Shown here: positions 15,807-24,323 of the stretch, piece by piece | Layout of the letters: each line of letters opens with the position of its first letter | Position numbering within the stretch: the first letter of the stretch is position 1 | Virus record (IMG/VR): IMGVR_UViG_3300025133_000425 | Span: 1 to 30,863 of that record | DNA length: 30,863 nucleotides | Source: a virus | Strand: one strand, 5' to 3' | Translations under genes and position numbers: made by a program | The notes under the pieces: generated by a model | Told to the model about the DNA's origin: nothing | Seen by the model: the letters and a program-made list of their open reading frames with translations, nothing else | The model's database searches: none

Positions 15807-18209
15807 ATGTACCTTAAGCAGTCCACAGCCTATACATTTCGACATGGTCCTTTCCTGGATGAGACAGATGGAAAGACTGCAGAGACGGGTTTAACTATTG
15901 AGGACTCCCATGTTCGGATAAGTAAAGCTGGGGGAAACTTTGTTGATAAAAATGAAACAAGTAATTCAGCCCATGATGAGGCTGGCTTTTATGTTGTAGT
16001 TCTGGACGCTACAGATACAGCCACCGTTGGTGAATTATTGGTTGCAGTACATGTATCGGGTGCCTTACCAGTCTTCAAGACTTTCCAGGTTGTAGAAGAA
16101 GCAATCTACGACGCCTTCTTTGCTGGTAGCGCAGACCTTATTACTAAGATAGATGCCATCGATACGGTAGTGGATGCGATCCTGGTAGATACGGGTACAA
16201 CCATACCAGCCACGATAGCTACAGTTGACACTGTGGTAGATGCCATTTTGGTGGACACGGGTACGACTATACCTGCCACTTTAACTACGATTGACGACTT
16301 CCTGGATACGGAAATTGCTGCTATTCTCGCAGACACTAACGAGCTTCAGACTGATTTAGTAAATGGTGGTCGGTTGGATTTACTTATCGATTCAATCATC
16401 TCCAAGGTAGATGTGGTTGACGGTATCGTAGACGATATCTTGGTCGATACCGCAGTCATTGGTGCAGCAGGTGCTGGTCTTACTGACCTGGGTGGAATGT
16501 CCACAGGTATGAAAGCAGAAGTTAATGTAGAGTGTGATGGGTCTATAGTCACCTACGGACTTGATCATCTTGTCTCAGCTTCCGTAGCAGGAAGTGATGT
16601 TACAGACAACTCCATCGTTGCTAAGCTGGTTTCCAAGGAAAGCACTGCTGATTGGGATGACTTCGCTAACACTACTGAAAGTCTTCAAGCTCTTAGAGAT
16701 CGAGGTGATGCAGCCTGGACAACTGGAGCAGGTGGTACACCTCCCCAACTGATGCAGAGTACAACCATTGCATCTCTCGCATCACAAACTAGCTTTACCC
16801 TCACTGCAGGTTCAGCAGATGACAATGCTTACAACAGTTGTGTCATCATCATAACTGATCAGTCCACTGGTGTTCAGAAAGCGCATGGTTCAATCTCTGA
16901 TTACACGGGTAGCAGTAAGACGGTTACGCTTGGCTCTGATCCCGGTATCTTTACTATGGCAACTGGGGATACTGTAGATATCATGTCTCCGTTGGGGGCT
17001 GCTGGTTCTGGCCCATCTGCTGCTTCCATTGCAGATGCAGTCTGGGATGAAGCCACATCAGGACATGCATCTTCAGGAACCTTTGGAGAGCAAGTCAAAA
17101 CCGACATCGATGCTATCCTAGCTGACACCAATGAATTGCAATCAGATGATATTCCAGGATCCTTATCTACTATCTCTGGAAAAATTGACACTGTTGACGG
17201 TATCGTAGATAACATCCTGGTTGATACGGGGACAACTCTTGATGGAAAGATTGACGCCATTGACGACTTTGTTGATACCGAAGTTGCTGCAATCAAAACA
17301 GCAGTGGACGCCATCCTGATTGACACAGCAGTAATTGGGGCTGCGGGAGCAGGGCTAACCGCAATACCATGGAATGCTGCCTGGGACGCAGAGGTACAAT
17401 CAGAAGTGACTGATTCTATCGTAGCCCATAACCTGGATCATCTAATGTTAACTGCAGTCGCTAGTAACGCAGACATGACGACTGAGATTCCAGACGGTAC
17501 AGTTCTGTCTAACCTTATGACCAAGACAGGCGATACCAGTGACTACGCTTACGCTACCGATAGTCTTGAAAGTTTAGGGGAAGGTAGTGTAACCGCAGTA
17601 GATATTGCTGACGCAGTATGGGACGAAGCTACTTCAGGACATGTAAGTGCAGGAACCTTCGGGAAATTGGCTGCTGATGTTCTGGCAGATACTAACGAGA
17701 TACAGGCAGATGACCTTACAGCAACCCTCACTACCATGACTGGAAAGATTGACGCCATAGATACGGTAGTTGATGCCATCCTGGTTGATACTGCAGTTAT
17801 CGGTGCAGCAGGAGCAGGACTCACTGCAGTTCCCTGGAACTCTGCTTGGGATGCAGAAGTACAAAGTGAATGTGCTGATGCCCTCACTGCTTATGACGCA
17901 CCAACTAACACCGAGATGGTCGCAGCCTTTACAGAGATCAAGGGTAGTGGGTGGGGCTCTTCAACAGATACCCTGGAGAAAATTGCAGAAGGAGCAGGTA
18001 TCTGGACTACTGCAATTGCAGAGAGCTATGCAGCAGATGGAGCAGCAGCAACACCTGCACAACTTCTCTACCAAATATATTGTGCAGTTGGCGAGTTCAG
18101 TATTACTGGAACAACAATCACTGGAAAGAAATTGGATGGTTCAACTACAGCAATGACCTGGACTCTTGACTCCGATACCGCACCGACATCAAGAACACGA
18201 GCAAGCTAA
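15807..18209 (+). CDS. Tail fibre protein with repeated coiled-coil modules
   Basis: This 800-residue protein starts directly after the preceding stop. Residues ~1-100 form a BppU/fibre-type N-terminal attachment domain (begins MYLKQSTAYTFRHGPFLDET). The rest is a mosaic of repeats: several copies of a DAILVDT/DTVVDAI heptad-like coil, three of VIGAAGAGLT, and two of ADAVWDEATSGH followed by GTFG. Such arrays form trimeric shafts in phage fibres. A C-terminal beta segment (about the last 90 residues, including TTITGKKLDGSTTAMTW) looks like a tip or capping domain. Host-recognition role inferred from architecture. Confidence 0.75.
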   Translation: MYLKQSTAYTFRHGPFLDETDGKTAETGLTIEDSHVRISKAGGNFVDKNETSNSAHDEAGFYVVVLDATDTATVGELLVAVHVSGALPVFKTFQVVEEAIYDAFFAGSADLITKIDAIDTVVDAILVDTGTTIPATIATVDTVVDAILVDTGTTIPATLTTIDDFLDTEIAAILADTNELQTDLVNGGRLDLLIDSIISKVDVVDGIVDDILVDTAVIGAAGAGLTDLGGMSTGMKAEVNVECDGSIVTYGLDHLVSASVAGSDVTDNSIVAKLVSKESTADWDDFANTTESLQALRDRGDAAWTTGAGGTPPQLMQSTTIASLASQTSFTLTAGSADDNAYNSCVIIITDQSTGVQKAHGSISDYTGSSKTVTLGSDPGIFTMATGDTVDIMSPLGAAGSGPSAASIADAVWDEATSGHASSGTFGEQVKTDIDAILADTNELQSDDIPGSLSTISGKIDTVDGIVDNILVDTGTTLDGKIDAIDDFVDTEVAAIKTAVDAILIDTAVIGAAGAGLTAIPWNAAWDAEVQSEVTDSIVAHNLDHLMLTAVASNADMTTEIPDGTVLSNLMTKTGDTSDYAYATDSLESLGEGSVTAVDIADAVWDEATSGHVSAGTFGKLAADVLADTNEIQADDLTATLTTMTGKIDAIDTVVDAILVDTAVIGAAGAGLTAVPWNSAWDAEVQSECADALTAYDAPTNTEMVAAFTEIKGSGWGSSTDTLEKIAEGAGIWTTAIAESYAADGAAATPAQLLYQIYCAVGEFSITGTTITGKKLDGSTTAMTWTLDSDTAPTSRTRAS
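16140..16290 (+). repeat. Degenerate direct repeats in the fibre coding sequence
   Basis: Two tandem ~60-66 bp units encode (I/V)DTVVDAILVDTGTTIPAT. Related copies recur near 16400-16460, 17180-17330 and 17750-17830, where they are followed by VIGAAGAGLT-coding sequence. The units differ at many third-codon positions, so they are not a recent duplication. Confidence 0.7.
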
Positions 18210-21200
18210 ATGGCGCATGCACCATTACCAATCCACCTAATCCCTACCAGGGGATTATGGCCTGCAGGATCATCTGTAGTTCCTACCAGGGAAACGCATG
18301 CAGAGTTTCTGGTTACAGGTGGTTCTGTTTCTGGGACTGCTTCTGACTACCCGGAAGAGTCTGGTGTAGCTCATGGTCCTTATTTCCGAGGGATAGAGAA
18401 TTCCAGAATTGAAATTATTCCTGGTGTGGCTGACTATGCTCATGAATCCTACGGTCAATACGTTCACTTTGGGTCCAGCCAGGAGGGAGATACTAGTATT
18501 CGCCCCATTAGTCCTAGTCATTTAATGAAACAACTAGCTTTAGTTCATAAAGAAGAAAAAATTGAGCGATTTGCTGGAGTTGTAAATTGTTTCACTCATC
18601 GAAGGGGACGAACACCCTCTAATGGATTCTTTCTTGTTTTGAAAAGTGATTTAGGCGCAGGTCTAATGGATTCTTTTGATACACAAGTTAGATTTCACCA
18701 GTCTGCAATTCCTGAAAGCTCGTCGATAAGTCTAGCTTCAGAAGACAATAATACAGTCACGATTAAGAGTCTTTTCTTAGTACAAGCAGTCGCAATAACG
18801 CCTGTTATTACGGGACCAGAATTCGATGCATCTGAACTTTCTGCTGCATCTGATGTAGAAAATCAGGTGTACTTAATTGAATTAGCAGATCGACGGGCTC
18901 TTGGCAAATTTGTGGATAGACAGTGGCCTAATTCCGATTCCCAAGCGGGATCCCCCTATGTCAGTGAGCAGTCCTATAATGTGAGAATTCCTGCGGATAA
19001 TCCTGCAGATAGCAGCCCCAACAATGTGACAAGTTACACTGCAGTATTATCCGCTACGGACGAGTACTACGAGTCAACTACGTACACGCCTCCCGGTTCG
19101 ATAGTCCGAGCCCCCTTTACCTGGGAGACTATGTTCACAAATCTGTGGGAAACTATGGGGCTTGTGTTTTCTCATTACGATACCTCAACCTCAACCTACC
19201 AAAGTCTTGATTTTTCATATGCAGAGTTTCCCACACATATCCCAGAAAATTACAAATCTTCTGATTCAGAAGATACATATGCCTTCTTCTTCGACATATT
19301 AGATAGTATCTTTCACACTCTTGTACGTAAGTTGGATGGGTCTTGGTACGTAGTTGGTCCGGGTAATGTGCCATCAAATCTAGTGTCTAGTAGTCCAAGA
19401 GATATGATGCGTATAGCACGACATCATATACAGGATTCTTTAAATCATGTGGACACTAGATGGAATCGTATACCTGCGCATGTTACTGTTCGGTTCCCTA
19501 GAAGCCCAGGCACAAACAGGTGGACCGACAACAGCCAACTTTTTGCTGAAGATGGCTATGATTCAGACTACGGTCAATACGTTGTGTTTCAAGTGGAAAC
19601 TGAAGACCTAACAATAATACCTTCCTCAACCTTATCGTATGCGAATAGTTACTCGGAACATTCAGGGGCAGGAACATACACTGGCGCATTATCTGTTGGA
19701 GTTAGTAACGATTTCGGTGAAACTGGTAACGCTTCATTGGTAAATACTAATTTCACTATTCATGATCGTCTACGGGCTAGGTTCGGGATTGAGCGTCCGA
19801 ATGATCCACTTGGATACGCTGGCCCTGGTGGTGATTTCAGCATTGGTTATATAGCAGGTAATTATAGGTTAAATTCTGCGGATTTTATAAACTGGGAAGC
19901 ACTTATCACTCGTGCAAAAGAACTTGCTCGACTATATCGTGATTTTGTAGTCCACACAGATCCCCTTGTTTATCGTAAGTACAACGGTTATTGGAAATTT
20001 GAGGGAACTCATAAAATAGAAGAAATTACTTGGGGGGATACGGGAGACGGGCCATTTACCATACTGAATAATCCTTCCCGAAAATCTGATGTGGTCACCA
20101 AGATGGTTAGACCCAAAATAAAAAAGGCCCCTCCTGCAAATCGTGTAACTTTTGGGAGAATAGTAGGGACTGCAGTAGTAGGGGGCTTTGGAACATACTA
20201 CGATGCCATTCAACCGAATAAAAAAGGTTCTGCAATACTTCTTAATGATCTTCGGGGAGATGCGAGTACAGGAGTGGTAATGCCTTCTGAACCATATGCT
20301 ACTACACCGGGTTTTCCGGGTAATGCAACTGGGGCATCTGTTACAGTCCACAACATACACCATACTCGTTCATTGCTCCCTGGAGATATCGTCCCAATAA
20401 TATGGGATGCACCAGCGCAATGCTGGTGTGCAGTTTCAACAGGAGGGGCTCCTGCAGGCCATGGCACAGAAATAATTAAAGTGATAGCGCAAGAGGACTT
20501 TCGATGGGGAACCTCGCTTTACGACTTGGAAAGTGCATATGTAAATGCAAGGGCTCACGGACATAGCAATAGCGAGGATCCAGAAGTAGAAGGCCCAGAG
20601 TTTGAGGTTCTATTGACTCACCGAACTATGGCTTTTCAAGTCACCGGAGGTGCTGGTATAAGCACCCAAGACCCTAATGTACTTGAGGGGCAAGCGTTCT
20701 ATGCTGCTCACGTTAATGCATATGATATTGGGCATTATAGGAAGTACCCCTATCAAGTGGCTGCTGCAGGGGAAGCCTTTGGCACCAATGTAACCGAAAG
20801 CACCTGGGTAGCAATATACGGACATCTTGATCACGCAATTGGGACCACCATACTTCGGGCCAAAGGGTGGTCAGCCCAAGGCTGGGGGAAGATGGATGGT
20901 GTCCAAAATTCATCGGAGAATGGTGGTTCGGGAATAAGTATGATAGATTTTATTCCCGTGGGAGCAACTGACATGGGAGGGATACAGGATGAAGGAAGCA
21001 TTGGGACAGCGGAAGGATCCCTAAATACGGATGGAACAGCAAAAGACCCCCCCACACACACCGAAAATACCACTCCAGAAACTGCGACAACTAGTTCTGA
21101 GCAACCGGGCGTCTACAGTAATGATGATCATACAAAAACCCCCCCCATAGAATCTTCAGAACACACTAACGCGAGCCTTGATTATGAACTTCTTTCAGAC

Positions 21201-21326
21201 TATACCACGCATGGACAGCATGCACATGACCATACTGTAGCGGGAGTGGCCCACCGCCACGTTATAGGAGATCGCCCAGCTACTAAGCATCTAGCTTTCT
21301 TTGAACGACTAAACAATGCTCAATAA
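18210..21326 (+). CDS. Large distal tail / fibre or hub protein with histidine-rich end
   Basis: This 1038-residue protein is the last gene of the structural operon. It begins MAHAPLPIHLIPTRGLWPAG immediately after the fibre stop. It is beta-rich with Ser/Thr/Gly/Asn richness. A helical portion near residues 370-410 (FPTHIPENYKSSDSEDTYAF, RKLDGSWYVVGPGNVPSN) resembles tail hub or baseplate proteins. The C-terminal ~40 residues contain HAHDH and HRH motifs, as in metal-coordinating fibre tips. I cannot choose between hub, adhesin and tip protein. No SD is clear, so translation may be coupled. Confidence 0.6.
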   Translation: MAHAPLPIHLIPTRGLWPAGSSVVPTRETHAEFLVTGGSVSGTASDYPEESGVAHGPYFRGIENSRIEIIPGVADYAHESYGQYVHFGSSQEGDTSIRPISPSHLMKQLALVHKEEKIERFAGVVNCFTHRRGRTPSNGFFLVLKSDLGAGLMDSFDTQVRFHQSAIPESSSISLASEDNNTVTIKSLFLVQAVAITPVITGPEFDASELSAASDVENQVYLIELADRRALGKFVDRQWPNSDSQAGSPYVSEQSYNVRIPADNPADSSPNNVTSYTAVLSATDEYYESTTYTPPGSIVRAPFTWETMFTNLWETMGLVFSHYDTSTSTYQSLDFSYAEFPTHIPENYKSSDSEDTYAFFFDILDSIFHTLVRKLDGSWYVVGPGNVPSNLVSSSPRDMMRIARHHIQDSLNHVDTRWNRIPAHVTVRFPRSPGTNRWTDNSQLFAEDGYDSDYGQYVVFQVETEDLTIIPSSTLSYANSYSEHSGAGTYTGALSVGVSNDFGETGNASLVNTNFTIHDRLRARFGIERPNDPLGYAGPGGDFSIGYIAGNYRLNSADFINWEALITRAKELARLYRDFVVHTDPLVYRKYNGYWKFEGTHKIEEITWGDTGDGPFTILNNPSRKSDVVTKMVRPKIKKAPPANRVTFGRIVGTAVVGGFGTYYDAIQPNKKGSAILLNDLRGDASTGVVMPSEPYATTPGFPGNATGASVTVHNIHHTRSLLPGDIVPIIWDAPAQCWCAVSTGGAPAGHGTEIIKVIAQEDFRWGTSLYDLESAYVNARAHGHSNSEDPEVEGPEFEVLLTHRTMAFQVTGGAGISTQDPNVLEGQAFYAAHVNAYDIGHYRKYPYQVAAAGEAFGTNVTESTWVAIYGHLDHAIGTTILRAKGWSAQGWGKMDGVQNSSENGGSGISMIDFIPVGATDMGGIQDEGSIGTAEGSLNTDGTAKDPPTHTENTTPETATTSSEQPGVYSNDDHTKTPPIESSEHTNASLDYELLSDYTTHGQHAHDHTVAGVAHRHVIGDRPATKHLAFFERLNNAQ

Positions 21327-21330
21327 AAAA

Positions 21331-21363
21331 GGGAACCCCCTACTGCGCTGGTAAGGGGTTCCC
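21331..21363 (-). terminator. Terminator between convergent operons
   Basis: GGGAACCCC (21331-21339) pairs perfectly with GGGGTTCCC (21355-21363), 9 bp with a 15-nt loop. The T tract lies on the minus strand (T6 from positions 21325-21330), so it chiefly ends the minus-strand operon. On the plus strand it follows the final structural gene by 5 nt but lacks a T run. Confidence 0.7.
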
Positions 21364-21410
21364 CTATGGAACCGAACAAAAGTAAGTTTAGGGAAATGGG
21401 TAGGTCTTTG

Positions 21411-21674
21411 TCAAGTACCCGTAGTAGTAATGTGTTTCCCATCCCGTAAGAGTCTCTGGGATCTCGTCAGGCTCACCCTGGCTTCGTTCGCCTCTGCCTG
21501 GGTACGATATGGCCCAATATACTCCTTCTCCCCAGAGGGAAGCGTCTGTAGCACCTCATAGCATCCCAGGTACGTATCGCACTCCGGGAAAGTAAAACTG
21601 TTCTTCCTGACATCCTCCAGAATCTCTGGGGTAGATACTTTAATCACCTCATATGTGCTAGGTGTAAACGTCAT
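21411..21674 (-). CDS. Hypothetical small phage protein
   Basis: This 87-residue protein starts MTFTPSTYEVIKVSTPEI. It has an AAAGGAGGA SD about 8 nt before the ATG and is the last gene of the minus-strand operon. The middle has YLGCYEVLQTLPSGEKEYIG, a strand-rich segment, and the end is helical (YRTQAEANEARVSLTRSQRLL). The cytoplasmic role is unknown. I recognise no family. Confidence 0.65.
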   Translation of the reverse strand: MTFTPSTYEVIKVSTPEILEDVRKNSFTFPECDTYLGCYEVLQTLPSGEKEYIGPYRTQAEANEARVSLTRSQRLLRDGKHITTTGT

Positions 21675-21705
21675 ACTTTAGTTCCTCCTTTAAAAATACT
21701 ACGTA

Positions 21706-21897
21706 TCAGTTATCTTCCCAACCTGCTTCGTATCCTGCCTCTACTGTTTTCTGCAGGATAACAGCAAAGAAAGACATTGCATCCCCTTGGGGATCACCCT
21801 TCATGATCGCATCTAAGACAACGGGCATATACCTCATTGCTCCATGAAGCTCAGAGAGTTGCTTCTTTAGCATTGGTATTTCTGTTTTCGGATCCAT
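21706..21897 (-). CDS. Hypothetical small helical protein
   Basis: This 63-residue protein, MDPKTEIPMLKKQLSELHGA and on, has a near-consensus AAAGGAGGA SD. It is predominantly helical with an amphipathic N-terminal coil (LKKQLSELHGAMRYMPVVLD) and an acidic end (AGYEAGWEDN). Its leader is the folded element at 21929-21997. No function can be assigned. Confidence 0.6.
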   Translation of the reverse strand: MDPKTEIPMLKKQLSELHGAMRYMPVVLDAIMKGDPQGDAMSFFAVILQKTVEAGYEAGWEDN

Positions 21898-21928
21898 CTT
21901 AATCCTCCTTTAAAAAGTGTTATAAAAC

Positions 21929-21997
21929 CCCGCCCTCCGTCTCACCGTGGAGTCTGCGAATACCCGCGCGCTTTCTCCCCGTATCGCAGAGGGCGGG
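21929..21997 (-). other. Extended RNA hairpin element in the gap between minus-strand genes
   Basis: CCCGCCCTC (21929-21937) pairs with GAGGGCGGG (21989-21997), 9 bp. TGCGAATAC (21955-21963) pairs with GTATCGCA (21981-21988), 8 bp with one bulged A, stacked directly on the first stem on one side. The other side carries a 17-nt bulge, and the terminal loop is 17 nt. On the minus strand it is followed by TTTTAT and a second T5 run. It may act as a terminator, a leader regulator of the 63-aa gene or a small RNA. A second short hairpin (GTCC/GGAC) lies at 22012-22023. The whole non-coding gap is 21898-22027. Confidence 0.55.
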
Positions 21998-22027
21998 ATT
22001 GCCCGTACACCGGTCCGTAGGGACGAG

Positions 22028-22765
22028 CTACTTACTTTTCCCCTCTTGAAAACTAAATTCATTCTCCCCAAGACTTCTTACAATATACGAAGGGTCAGGA
22101 AATGGTCGCTGCTTCCCACCCTCTGGTCCCTTGTTTGATACTCCTCGACCCCACATCCCAAAGGGTAACCGTACTCCAGGATCCTTGAACACCCACAAGT
22201 GGTACTGATTAGCACCATCTACAACACGAGACTCCGCAGGGTAAAGCTCTACTGCTTCGTTCTCGGGACCGACCAGAGCATTCTTAATAGCCCACATGTC
22301 TCGCCAGTCATGCATGGTTTCAATATCTCGACGTTTAATGCTCAGGTGGATCATGTCAGGCCATTCCTGTTCAGGATCCTTCTGCACATTGCCCTGGTCA
22401 AAAACTGCAACTTGGTAGGTATCATTTCCCCAAAGAACAGCTTGGTCACATCGAGCAAATGCATAATCAATTTGTTCCTGAGAACAATTCATTTCTTTCA
22501 ACCAATCTTGTTGTCGTTGCCTCGACTCAGGAGATTCCTCCAGTCGCTGAAGCGTCATCCACTCCCAGGTACGTTCAAGCTTCTGCACCTCTGCAGACAT
22601 AATCTCTTCAGCCAGATCAGCAGCATGTATTTGTTGCTTATCAAGCTGTTCCACAGGTGCTACATGTGTTCCTCCAGAATCTTGTGTTTCTGGATAATTT
22701 GCACCATGTAGTCTTTTCAAATCTTTTGGTATTGCGCCAACAATTCTTTTACCTTGAATAGCCAT
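22028..22765 (-). CDS. Conserved phage protein (DUF7694-like)
   Basis: This 245-residue protein starts immediately after the csrA-like stop (TGAATG) with AAGGAG inside the upstream gene. The middle contains WPDMIHLSIKRRDIETMHDW, then MWAIKNALVGPENEAVELYP and VVDGANQYHLWVF. This run (Ser-Ile-Lys-Arg, His-Asp-Trp-Arg, Lys-Asn, Glu-Ala-Val-Glu-Leu-Tyr-Pro, Tyr-His-Leu-Trp) is one I associate with a widespread phage domain of unknown function, I believe DUF7694. Its first ~100 residues are helical. No enzymatic role is known to me. Confidence 0.65.
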   Translation of the reverse strand: MAIQGKRIVGAIPKDLKRLHGANYPETQDSGGTHVAPVEQLDKQQIHAADLAEEIMSAEVQKLERTWEWMTLQRLEESPESRQRQQDWLKEMNCSQEQIDYAFARCDQAVLWGNDTYQVAVFDQGNVQKDPEQEWPDMIHLSIKRRDIETMHDWRDMWAIKNALVGPENEAVELYPAESRVVDGANQYHLWVFKDPGVRLPFGMWGRGVSNKGPEGGKQRPFPDPSYIVRSLGENEFSFQEGKSK

Positions 22766-22960
22766 TCAGTTCTCCTTATTACTTTTCCAACGACGAACAC
22801 GTTTAGCCAGGGGTGGTAACTCAAACCGGGAGATTCGAACCTCCTGGGGAGCAACAATCCGTAAGCTCACGCTTCTACCAGAGACCTTGTGGATTTCGAC
22901 ATACACATCGTCACCCAACTTAATCCCCTGTCCTAAATTCCTTTTTAAGACCAATGCCAT
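22766..22960 (-). CDS. csrA: CsrA/RsmA-family RNA-binding regulator
   Basis: This 64-residue protein aligns along its first ~50 residues with CsrA. It has MALVLKRNLGQG for the first strand, then IKLGDDVYVEI, VSGRSVSLRI, and APQEVRISRFEL for the RNA-binding region (E. coli: APKEVSVHREEI). Arg corresponding to E. coli Arg44 is kept; the Arg7 position is Asn. A basic tail (LAKRVRRWKSNKEN) replaces the usual C-terminus. CsrA dimers bind GGA in mRNA leaders and block or stabilise translation. The gene overlaps the upstream stop by one base (TGATG), with GGAGG just before, so it is coupled. The ATG at 22960 is preferred over an upstream TTG. Confidence 0.8.
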   Translation of the reverse strand: MALVLKRNLGQGIKLGDDVYVEIHKVSGRSVSLRIVAPQEVRISRFELPPLAKRVRRWKSNKEN

Positions 22961-23718
22961 CAAATCAAACCTCCTTGTCCAATCATACGGGGCTGCGGAA
23001 GAACGGAACGAACAGGTAGCAACCCTCGAAACCTGTTCATTGAAGTCATCTGCGTCAGTGGTGAATTCTTCTTCACATGGTACGTGAATGCCTGAAGTAG
23101 AGCATAGCTAGTCCCTTGGCCATGTTCTGCGAAGGTAGGATTGCGGTACTCCGCATCAACTTTTCCAATTCGACTCCAGGGCATCAACCGTTGTCGTCCT
23201 GCTTCCATGAGAATTGTATTAACTGACTTCTGGGGAAGCTGAGTCTCCTTCAGACCAGCAACGACTCGATCAATCCCTATTACCTGTTTTCGGTATTCAT
23301 CCAGAGAATCTTGAATTTCATTCTCTAAATTGAAACCTATAGTGTGCTTCTTACGCATCACGATCTGACCAGTCGCCATACCATTCAAACAACATTTAAC
23401 ATTAGCTCCTGCAACCATGAGCAGTGATCGTTTCATGGCATTACTGGTGAGGATCCCTAAAGACAGGGACATCCCCTCAGGAAGCTTCACATCATTAATC
23501 TTGAGATCCAGGGCACCAGCCATCTCTGTCTCATTCGGAGAGACTGAGAACTTGGTATCTTTGACCTCCCACCCTCGTTTCTCAATAGCAGTCACCAGCG
23601 ACTTAGCCAAGGCACCATGAGGGATTCCTGCCCAGCGTAGTCCTGCCTTCTCAGGTCGTCGCAGGGGGATGTGGTGAAGATCTTCCAACTTCGTGTTCGC
23701 ATCATAGACAGTAATCAT
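22960..23718 (-). CDS. DUF932-like phage protein
   Basis: This 252-residue protein has the pattern of the DUF932 (phage/plasmid-like TIGR03299) family: an N-terminal alpha/beta region (AKSLVTAIEKRGWEVKDTKF), then SLGILTSNAMKRSLLMVAGA, then KCCLNGMATGQIVMRKKHTI. The family's 'v.C.NGm......r.rHt' feature appears as CCLNGM...KKHT. Its biochemical role is unknown; members are common in phages and plasmids near replication genes. It uses the same 23-nt leader as the next gene upstream. The stop overlaps the csrA-like start. Confidence 0.6.
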   Translation of the reverse strand: MITVYDANTKLEDLHHIPLRRPEKAGLRWAGIPHGALAKSLVTAIEKRGWEVKDTKFSVSPNETEMAGALDLKINDVKLPEGMSLSLGILTSNAMKRSLLMVAGANVKCCLNGMATGQIVMRKKHTIGFNLENEIQDSLDEYRKQVIGIDRVVAGLKETQLPQKSVNTILMEAGRQRLMPWSRIGKVDAEYRNPTFAEHGQGTSYALLQAFTYHVKKNSPLTQMTSMNRFRGLLPVRSVLPQPRMIGQGGLI

Positions 23719-23744
23719 AGTTCGACTCCTTAAGATTGGTTAAG

Positions 23745-24002
23745 TTAAGATTTAACGAGATTAGGAAGTAGTTTACCTAGTCCCTCTGGGACCAAGGTGA
23801 TGTCCTTGATATGGACTTCTGCCTCCAGCTTGTTTTCGAGGTGATGTCTTGCTGTTAACAGAGCAGCACCTTCATCACTTGCTTGCACAAAGAGAACTTT
23901 GTACGAGAGTTTGCCATAGATATCAGGTGCCCTTTCGACAGCCTCAACATGGGATTGCGAATGCCATCGCACACGCCATTTGTATTCTGTAGTCTTTTTC
24001 AT
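23745..24002 (-). CDS. Hypothetical protein
   Basis: This 85-residue protein starts MKKTTEYKWRVRWHSQSHVE and carries AAGGAG about 8 nt before the ATG, in a leader shared with the DUF932-like gene. It has a short alpha/beta pattern (YKVLFVQASDEGAALLTARH, EVHIKDITLVPEGLG). I do not recognise the family. The gene lies within the helicase-csrA operon. Confidence 0.6.
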   Translation of the reverse strand: MKKTTEYKWRVRWHSQSHVEAVERAPDIYGKLSYKVLFVQASDEGAALLTARHHLENKLEAEVHIKDITLVPEGLGKLLPNLVKS

Positions 24003-24013
24003 AGTTCGACTCC

Positions 24014-24310
24014 TTAAGATTGACGGTAATTCTTACGAGTGACATCAACACGATAGTCACCAAAACCAACTTTCTTCTCCAGACCTAATGCTTCGATTAA
24101 CTTTTTGGATGACTGCAATAGGTTCCCAAACAGATTTCGATCAAAGCGGTCAGTCCACGTGTACTGAAGCACTTCGTATCGATCCTCCAGTACAACCGAC
24201 ACTTGTTTCTTTACCACTGCCTGTTCTTCAGGAGACAGGGCAAGGAAGTTTGCAATCCCTACAGCCATGGTCTGTCCTACGTGATACTGTTCCATTGACA
24301 CCGATCCCAT
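24014..24310 (-). CDS. Hypothetical protein following the helicase gene
   Basis: This 98-residue protein starts MGSVSMEQYHVGQTMAVGIA. The ATG at 24310 is preferred over 24331 because AAAAGGAGG lies just upstream and the longer start would overlap the helicase. It has a helical N-terminal part (NFLALSPEEQAVVKKQVSVV) and a basic C-terminus (DYRVDVTRKNYRQS). Its stop (TAA) lies within the 23-nt leader of the next gene. No family is recognised. Confidence 0.6.
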   Translation of the reverse strand: MGSVSMEQYHVGQTMAVGIANFLALSPEEQAVVKKQVSVVLEDRYEVLQYTWTDRFDRNLFGNLLQSSKKLIEALGLEKKVGFGDYRVDVTRKNYRQS

Positions 24311-24323
24311 GCTGATCCTCCTT

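Noticed and set aside
16140-17830. Possible CRISPR-like array in the repeated region
   Set aside because: Units are degenerate, adjacent and in one open frame encoding coiled-coil fibre repeats; no constant repeat with unique spacers.
16106-17887. Several minus-strand frames opposite the fibre gene
   Set aside because: They mirror the repeated fibre sequence (Ser/Thr/Val runs repeated in antisense) and have no SD.
21898-22027. tRNA or tRNA-like gene in the non-coding gap
   Set aside because: The stems do not form a cloverleaf and I find no anticodon arm or T-loop consensus.
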